Source: an uncultured Eubacteriales bacterium
GTDB lineage: Bacteria > Bacillota > Clostridia > Oscillospirales > Oscillospiraceae
DNA: 33,459 bases
Reading direction: 5' to 3'
Assembly: GCA_900316255.1 (NCBI GenBank)
Contig: ONCI01000026.1
Span: forward strand, 1-33,459
Within the stretch, counting starts at the first letter, position 1. Each line of letters begins with the position of its first letter. This document shows, in pieces, positions 29,271 through 33,459 of the stretch. Made by a program: the position numbers and the translations under genes. The notes below the pieces were generated by a model. That model worked only from the letters and a program-made list of their open reading frames with translations, searched no databases and was not told where the DNA came from.

Positions 29271-30352
29271 CAGCGGTCCAGGCAGCTGAAGCAGGGGTCG
29301 ATGCTGGCGATGATGAGTCCCGCGTCCGCCACGGTGTTGCCCCGCAGCATGAAGGGGATGGTGGGCGTGTTCTTGAAGCTGGGCACGTGGACGGAGATCC
29401 GGTGGTTGTTGAGGGTCCCGTTGCCCACTACCATGTGGCTCAGCTGGCCGCGGGGCGCCTCGTGACGGGCCACAGCCTGGCCTTCCTTGATTTTGATGAG
29501 CTTGTTGCCCAGGTTGATGGGGCCTTCCGGCAGATTCTCCAGCGCCTGACGGAGGATCTTGATGCTCTCATAGCACTCCAGGGCGCGGACCACCACCCGG
29601 GCGAACACGTCGCCGCTCTCCACCACGGGAACACCAAACTCAAACTCGTTGTAAGCGGAGTAGGGAGCATCCCGGCGCACGTCCACATCCACGCCGGAGG
29701 CGCGGGCATGGGGGCCGATGGCGCCAAGGCGCAGGGCGTCTTCCTTCTTCAGCACGCCCACACCCTTGGTGCGCATGGCAATGGTCTTGTCGGTGAGGGC
29801 GATCTCGGTGATGCGGTCCAGGGGAGCCTTCAGCTTGTCGCAGGCGTCCAGGATCTCGCGGCGAAGCTCGTCGCTGATGTCCCGGCGGCTGCCGCCGATG
29901 GTGACCATGGCATAGTTGACACGGTTGCCGGTCATCTTCTCCAGGATGTCCATCACCAGCTCACGCTCGTCCCAGATGTGCATGAACATGCTGTCGTGGC
30001 CGATGATGTGGCAGGCGATGCCCAGCCACAGGAAGTGGGAGTGGAGCCGCTCCAGCTCCGCGGTGATGACGCGGATATAATCGCCGCGCCGGGGCACCTC
30101 GATGCCGTTGATCTTCTCCACCGCCATGGCGTAGGTGAAGGCGTGGGAGTGGGAGCAGATGCCGCAGACCCGCTCCACCAGCACCAGGGTCTGGATGGCG
30201 TTGCGCTCGGTAGCCAGTTTCTCGATGCCGCGGTGGTTGTAGCCTACAAAGACCTCGGCGTCCTTGATGACCTCACCCTCGGTGATGAGGCGCGCGTGGA
30301 TGGGTTCTTCCAATGCGGGATGGTACGGCCCGATGGGTACGATATAGCTCAT
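29270..30352 (-). CDS. Group 4 [NiFe] hydrogenase large (catalytic) subunit
   Basis: The 360-residue protein belongs to the NuoD/hydrogenase large-subunit family. Both nickel-binding motifs are complete: RVCGICSHSH (Cys63, Cys66) and DPCFSC (Cys354, Cys357). It is therefore a true hydrogenase and not a cofactor-free complex I subunit. Other family regions are GYNHRGIEKL near the start and ELERLHSHFLWLG. The protein ends at CLDR, exactly where the C-terminal peptide of other large subunits is cut off, so no maturation protease is required. It is related to MbhL/EchE and should evolve H2 from reduced ferredoxin, or oxidise H2. ATGA overlap with the NuoC-like gene. Confidence 0.95.
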   Translation of the reverse strand: MSYIVPIGPYHPALEEPIHARLITEGEVIKDAEVFVGYNHRGIEKLATERNAIQTLVLVERVCGICSHSHAFTYAMAVEKINGIEVPRRGDYIRVITAELERLHSHFLWLGIACHIIGHDSMFMHIWDERELVMDILEKMTGNRVNYAMVTIGGSRRDISDELRREILDACDKLKAPLDRITEIALTDKTIAMRTKGVGVLKKEDALRLGAIGPHARASGVDVDVRRDAPYSAYNEFEFGVPVVESGDVFARVVVRALECYESIKILRQALENLPEGPINLGNKLIKIKEGQAVARHEAPRGQLSHMVVGNGTLNNHRISVHVPSFKNTPTIPFMLRGNTVADAGLIIASIDPCFSCLDR

Positions 30353-30756
30353 ACACTTCCCTCCTCTTTCTTCTGGTTCTTCTCCACCAGCTCGCTGAGC
30401 GGGGTGACCATGATCTGTCCCTTGCCCTGGGTTTCCAGCATGTCCTCCGGCAGGAAGAGCCGCTTGGACACGTCCAGTCCCTCAAAGGTGATGTCGAACA
30501 GCTCGTTCAGCTCCCGTTCGGGCCAGCGGGCGGCCTCGTCGTAGATCTCGCCGATGGAGGGCACGGTCGTCTCGCCCACCACATGATAGGACTCCACGAT
30601 CGGGTCCACCGCGTAGTCCCATGAGATGTCCATCTTCCCCTCTTTGTTCAGGAAGGCATGGATCATCACCAGGTACACGCCGTTTTTCCGCATCCGCTCG
30701 GCAATGGGTACGATCTGGTCTTTGGTAATGTCGATCCGTTTGTACTCCTGCTGCAA
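30349..30756 (-). CDS. NuoC/MbhK-like 30-kDa-type subunit
   Basis: TTG at 30756 follows GAGAGG at eight nt and is the best start; a GTG three codons earlier is also possible, and the longer frame to 30819 runs into the hypE end. The product (about 135 residues) has a NuoC-like fold region (IVPIAERMRKNGVYLVMIHA, then SYHVVGETTVPSIGEIYDEA with the ARWPERELNELFDITFEG segment typical of NuoC). It pairs with the large subunit in group 4 hydrogenases. It lies 56 nt after hypE. Confidence 0.85.
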   Translation of the reverse strand: MQQEYKRIDITKDQIVPIAERMRKNGVYLVMIHAFLNKEGKMDISWDYAVDPIVESYHVVGETTVPSIGEIYDEAARWPERELNELFDITFEGLDVSKRLFLPEDMLETQGKGQIMVTPLSELVEKNQKKEEGSV

Positions 30757-30812
30757 GTTCTTCACCTCTCTATGATCCAAAATTTTTGCTGACTGTATAT
30801 GAAGGGGTATTG

Positions 30813-31811
30813 CTAACAAATTCTGGGCAGCTGGGCGCCGGTGAGCTTTTGGAGCACCCTTCTGCCGCCGAGGGGCGTGCGGAGGGTGAGCTTGCCGGGG
30901 GTCGCCGCCGTGACAAAGCCGATCCGGGCCGCGTTTTCCCCCTCGGGAAGGCTGCGCAGGGCGGCGAGAGCTTCCTCCGCCTTTTCCGCCGGGACCACCG
31001 CCAGGAGCTTGCCCTCATTGGCACAGTAGAGGGGATCCAGGCCCAGCAGCTCGCAGGCCGCCTGCACCGCGGGGCGGACGGGGATGGATCTTTCTTCCAG
31101 TTCGATGCCCAAGGTCCCGCCCTCGATAAATTCGTTGAGGGTGGTGGCCACGCCGCCCCGGGTGGGATCCCGCAGGACCCTGGTCTCCGGCACGGCCTGG
31201 AGCAGCCGCTCCGCAAGCTCGTTCAGCGGCGCGCAGTCGGAGCGGAGCTCGCCCTGGGCAAGGCCGTTTCTTGCCAGCATCACGGCGGTGCCGTGGTCCC
31301 CCACGGTGCCGGACACCAGCACGGCGTCCCCCTCCCGGATCTTCTCCGGACCCAGGCCGGGATGCCGCAGCAGGCCGATGCCGGCGGTGTTGATATAGAC
31401 GCCGTCGCCCCGGCCCTTTTCCACCACCTTGGTGTCGCCGGTGACGATCTGCACGCCGGTCTTCCTTGCCGTCTCGGCCATGGAGGCGAGGATCCTTTCC
31501 AGGTCCGCGCGGGCAAGGCCCTCCTCCAGGATCAAAGCGCAGCTGAGATACAAAGGCTTTCCGCCACACATGGCAATGTCGTTCACCGTGCCGCAGACGG
31601 AGAGCTTTCCGATATCGCCGCCGGGGAAAAACAGGGGGTTCACCACAAAGCTGTCGGTGGAGAAAACCAGCTGTTCTCCGCCGGGGAGCACGGCCCCGTC
31701 TCCCAGCGCCCGGAGCGCCGGGTTATCGAAAGCATGCAAAATGCTCTCTTCGATCAGCCGGGAGGTCTTCTTCCCCCCGCTGCCGTAATCAAGAGTTATG
31801 ATCTCGTCCAT
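30813..31811 (-). CDS. hypE: HypE, carbamoyl dehydratase of hydrogenase maturation
   Basis: ATG 31811 follows AAAAGGA; an earlier TTG is less well placed. The 332-residue PurM-like protein begins DEIITLDYGSGGKKTSRLIE and ends with the conserved PRIC tail, whose terminal Cys carries the thiocarbamate that HypE dehydrates to thiocyanate. HypE with HypF makes the CN ligands of the NiFe site. ATP-binding segments include VNPLFFPGGDIGKLSVCGTVND and LRDPTRGGVATTLNE. It is the gene between the repeat cluster and the structural genes. Confidence 0.97.
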   Translation of the reverse strand: MDEIITLDYGSGGKKTSRLIEESILHAFDNPALRALGDGAVLPGGEQLVFSTDSFVVNPLFFPGGDIGKLSVCGTVNDIAMCGGKPLYLSCALILEEGLARADLERILASMAETARKTGVQIVTGDTKVVEKGRGDGVYINTAGIGLLRHPGLGPEKIREGDAVLVSGTVGDHGTAVMLARNGLAQGELRSDCAPLNELAERLLQAVPETRVLRDPTRGGVATTLNEFIEGGTLGIELEERSIPVRPAVQAACELLGLDPLYCANEGKLLAVVPAEKAEEALAALRSLPEGENAARIGFVTAATPGKLTLRTPLGGRRVLQKLTGAQLPRIC

Positions 31812-31833
31812 TTCCAATCCTTTTTCCTAACAA

Positions 31834-32127
31834 GCTCCCCTGCGCAAGGGGAGCTGTCACGGCGCGTCTCACGCAAGCGTCGTGACTGAGGGGTCGTGCG
31901 GCTTGTTTCATTCTTGTTGGCTCCCCTGCGCAAGGGGAGCTGTCAGCGAAGCTGACTGAGGGGTCGTGCGGCTTGTTTCATTCTTATTGGCTCCCCTGCG
32001 CAAGGGGAGCTGTCAGCGAAGCTGACTGAGGGGTCGTTTTTCGGTGTTCCGGGCGCATCTGTACAAGCCCTCCGTCATCCGCCTCGCGTGGGATCGGCGG
32101 ATGCCGCCTCCCCTTGCACAGGGGAGG
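31834..32127. repeat. Cluster of palindromic repeats inside the hyp operon
   Basis: CTCCCC-TGCGCAA-GGGGAG hairpins start at 31835, 31921 and 31991, and a variant CTCCCC-TTGCACA-GGGGAG lies at 32108. Units two and three are identical over most of a 70-bp period that also contains a GTCAGC-GAA-GCTGAC hairpin, ACTGAGGGGTCG and GTGCGGCTTGTTTCATTCTT. The first unit has a longer, different middle hairpin (CACG-rich, 31858-31884). It is the inverted form of the repeat family at 17807-18075. It fills the roughly 316 nt between hypD and hypE and has no gene. Confidence 0.88.
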
Positions 32128-33192
32128 TCATAGGGAACTGTACTTATACGCCGCGGCGCAGGCCCCCTCGGAGGAGACCATGCAGGGCCCCACCGGGTCC
32201 TCCGGCGTGCAGCGCTTCCCGAAGAGCGGGCAGCCCTGGGGTCCCATGCGCCCGGTGATCACATCCCCGCAGCGGCAGGCTGTGGGTTTGGGCGGGGGAA
32301 GCTCCGTCAGGCCGAAGCGCCGCTGGGCGTCCAGGTCACGCAGCTCTTCCCGAAGACCGAGGCCGCTCTTTTCAATGCTTCCAAGGCCCCGCCACAGGTC
32401 GGTCCGCGGTTCAAAGGCCCGCGCCAGCATCCGCTGGGCCAGTACATTGCCGTTTTCGGCCACGGCCCGCTTATATTCGTTCTGAACCCGGGGATTCCCC
32501 TCCCGGATCTGCTTTAGCAGACCGTAGACCGAGAGGAGGATGTCCTCCGGCTCAAAGCCGGAGATGACGGCGGGCATGCCGTATTCCTCCGGCAGGAAGC
32601 GAAAGCCCTTTTCCCCGATGATGGTGGCCACATGGCCCGGGCACAGAAAGCCCCGGATCTGAAAATCCTCCATGGCCATCAGGGCCCGCAGCGCCGGCTC
32701 CACCAGCTTCAGCATGGACCAGACGGAGAAGTTTTTCACCCCCTGCTCTCCGGCAGAGAGGGCCGCGGCGGCGGTGCCGGGGGCGGTGGTCTCAAAGCCC
32801 ACACCCAGGAAGACCACTTCCTTTTCCGGATGCGCCTTCGCGATCTCGATGGCGTCCATGGGGGAATAGACGATCTCCACCCGGGCGCCCAGGGCGCGCC
32901 GGCGGAGCAGGCTGTCCCCCGGGCAGCTTCCGGGGACGCGCAGCATGTCGCCGTAGCTTGTGAGGATCACGCCCGGCTCCATGCTGAGGTCCAGGATCTG
33001 GTCGATGACCTCCGCCGGGGTGACGCAGACCGGGCAGCCCGGTCCGCTGAGAAGCTCCACGCCCTCGGGCAGCAGGCTTTTGATCCCGGCCCTGGCAATG
33101 GCCATGGTGTGGGTGCCGCAGACCTCCATGAGCTTCACCGGCTCCGGCTTCAGCTCCCGGATGGCCCGCAGGATCTCTTCAGCGGAGCGCAT
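32128..33192 (-). CDS. hypD: HypD, Fe-S scaffold of hydrogenase maturation
   Basis: ATG 33192 follows GAGGAGCTGGACG and overlaps hypC by 14 nt; the longer frame upstream only shadows hypC. The 354-residue protein has the conserved cysteine motifs: MEVCGTHT, GPGCPVC, and a C-terminal set that holds the [4Fe-4S] cluster (CRCGDV, GCPLFGKRC, PVGPCMVSSEGAC). HypD with HypC assembles the Fe(CN)2CO unit. It ends just before the palindromic repeat cluster. Confidence 0.97.
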   Translation of the reverse strand: MRSAEEILRAIRELKPEPVKLMEVCGTHTMAIARAGIKSLLPEGVELLSGPGCPVCVTPAEVIDQILDLSMEPGVILTSYGDMLRVPGSCPGDSLLRRRALGARVEIVYSPMDAIEIAKAHPEKEVVFLGVGFETTAPGTAAAALSAGEQGVKNFSVWSMLKLVEPALRALMAMEDFQIRGFLCPGHVATIIGEKGFRFLPEEYGMPAVISGFEPEDILLSVYGLLKQIREGNPRVQNEYKRAVAENGNVLAQRMLARAFEPRTDLWRGLGSIEKSGLGLREELRDLDAQRRFGLTELPPPKPTACRCGDVITGRMGPQGCPLFGKRCTPEDPVGPCMVSSEGACAAAYKYSSL

Positions 33193-33400
33193 CGTCCAGC
33201 TCCTCCCAAGTCTCCAGATCCTCCAGCGCCTGCTCCTCGGGCAGCCGCTCGATGGCAAAACCCGCGTGGACGATGACGTAATCGCCGATCTTAGGCTGGG
33301 GGATAAAGTCCACCCGGAGCTTGCGCTGCATGCCCATGGCCTCGCCCACAGCGTCATTTCCGTGGATCTCGATCAATTTCAGCGGTACCGCCAGGCACAT
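33179..33400 (-). CDS. hypC: HypC, hydrogenase maturation chaperone
   Basis: The 73-residue protein starts MCLAVPLKLIEI, with the essential Cys2 that binds Fe. The family segment GDYVIVHAGFAIERL is present. ATG 33400 is preceded by GGAAGGA; an upstream 13-codon extension has no support. HypC binds HypD and then the large subunit. It is the first gene seen in this minus-strand series, with a Rex-like box about 40 nt upstream. Confidence 0.97.
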   Translation of the reverse strand: MCLAVPLKLIEIHGNDAVGEAMGMQRKLRVDFIPQPKIGDYVIVHAGFAIERLPEEQALEDLETWEELDDALR

Positions 33401-33439
33401 TCCGAATCCTTCCCTGCGCCCCGTGGGTACAGAGCGCAT

Positions 33440-33457
33440 ATGTTAACACTTTAACAG
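33440..33457. promoter_or_regulatory. Probable Rex operator upstream of hypC
   Basis: TGTTAA-CACT-TTAACA (33441-33456) is a perfect inverted repeat with a 4-nt centre. It matches the inner 12 of 14 fixed positions of the clostridial Rex consensus TTGTTAA-N4-TTAACAA; only the outermost pair differs. Rex is a repressor that leaves DNA when NADH is high. The site lies 41-56 nt upstream of the hypC ATG, in the expected promoter zone; the -35 region may lie outside the window. Confidence 0.65.
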
Positions 33458-33459
33458 CA

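Noticed and set aside
30790-30822. A second Rex-like site or strong promoter before the NuoC-like gene
   Set aside because: TTGTTA is present as a half site, but there is no partner at the right distance, and no -35/-10 pair with normal spacing could be found.

Overview
The window looks like chromosomal DNA of an anaerobic, gut-type Firmicute, probably in the Oscillospiraceae/Ruminococcaceae area of the Clostridia. This is an inference from the protein families, the strong GGAGG-type ribosome binding sites, rho-independent terminators, a clostridial-type Rex box and small CTCCCC/GGGGAG palindromic repeats. It is a mosaic. Positions 1 to about 15,050 have mixed base composition and mobile or accessory genes. 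From about 15,700 onward the DNA is clearly GC-richer and carries conserved metabolic genes. A tRNA-Ser(UGA) gene sits at the junction, facing a tyrosine integrase, so the left part is probably a genomic island whose other end lies outside the window.

Accessory half. Positions 355-9847 hold a repeated three-gene module: an ECF sigma factor, a single-pass membrane protein that is probably its anti-sigma/sensor, and a large lipoprotein with a propeller-like N-terminal half and a solute-binding-protein-like C-terminal half. Module A (355-4791, +) is complete. Module B (7508 down to 4841, -) converges on it, and its lipoprotein gene survives only as a roughly 100-codon 3' stump. A full-length homologous lipoprotein gene (7643-9847, +) diverges from module B. 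Then come a WYL-domain regulator (9995-10984), a LexA-like repressor with a perfect 16-bp palindrome in its leader and two small partner genes (11168-12317), and a mobile-element block: sigma-like protein, small overlapping ORF, possible structured leader RNA, excisionase and integrase (12508-14908).

Junction and middle. The tRNA-Ser is followed by a 56-nt truncated tRNA-Ser relic and a run of hairpins. A GntR/FCD regulator with a near-consensus promoter (15732-16472) follows, then a zinc-ribbon/SHOCT membrane protein, an array of 55-bp palindromic repeats, and a MoxR ATPase - DUF58 - DUF4129 operon (21373 down to 18136).

Core metabolic half. From the right edge leftwards, all on the minus strand, lies an energy-converting, Mbh-like group 4 [NiFe] hydrogenase locus: hypC, hypD, a palindromic repeat cluster, hypE, a NuoC-like subunit, the catalytic large subunit, hypA, a Mrp-antiporter-like membrane block (MnhE, F, G, MbhD, MbhE, MnhB, MnhC, MnhD-like), NuoH-like, NuoB-like and an unusual polyferredoxin predicted to bind eight [4Fe-4S] clusters. 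The genes are nearly all overlapped or tightly spaced and end at a terminator near 21,465-21,490. A near-consensus Rex operator at 33,441-33,456, just upstream of hypC, suggests control by the NADH/NAD+ ratio. The locus would couple ferredoxin oxidation and H2 evolution to ion pumping. hypB, hypF and a large-subunit protease are not in the window, and the large subunit does not appear to need the protease.
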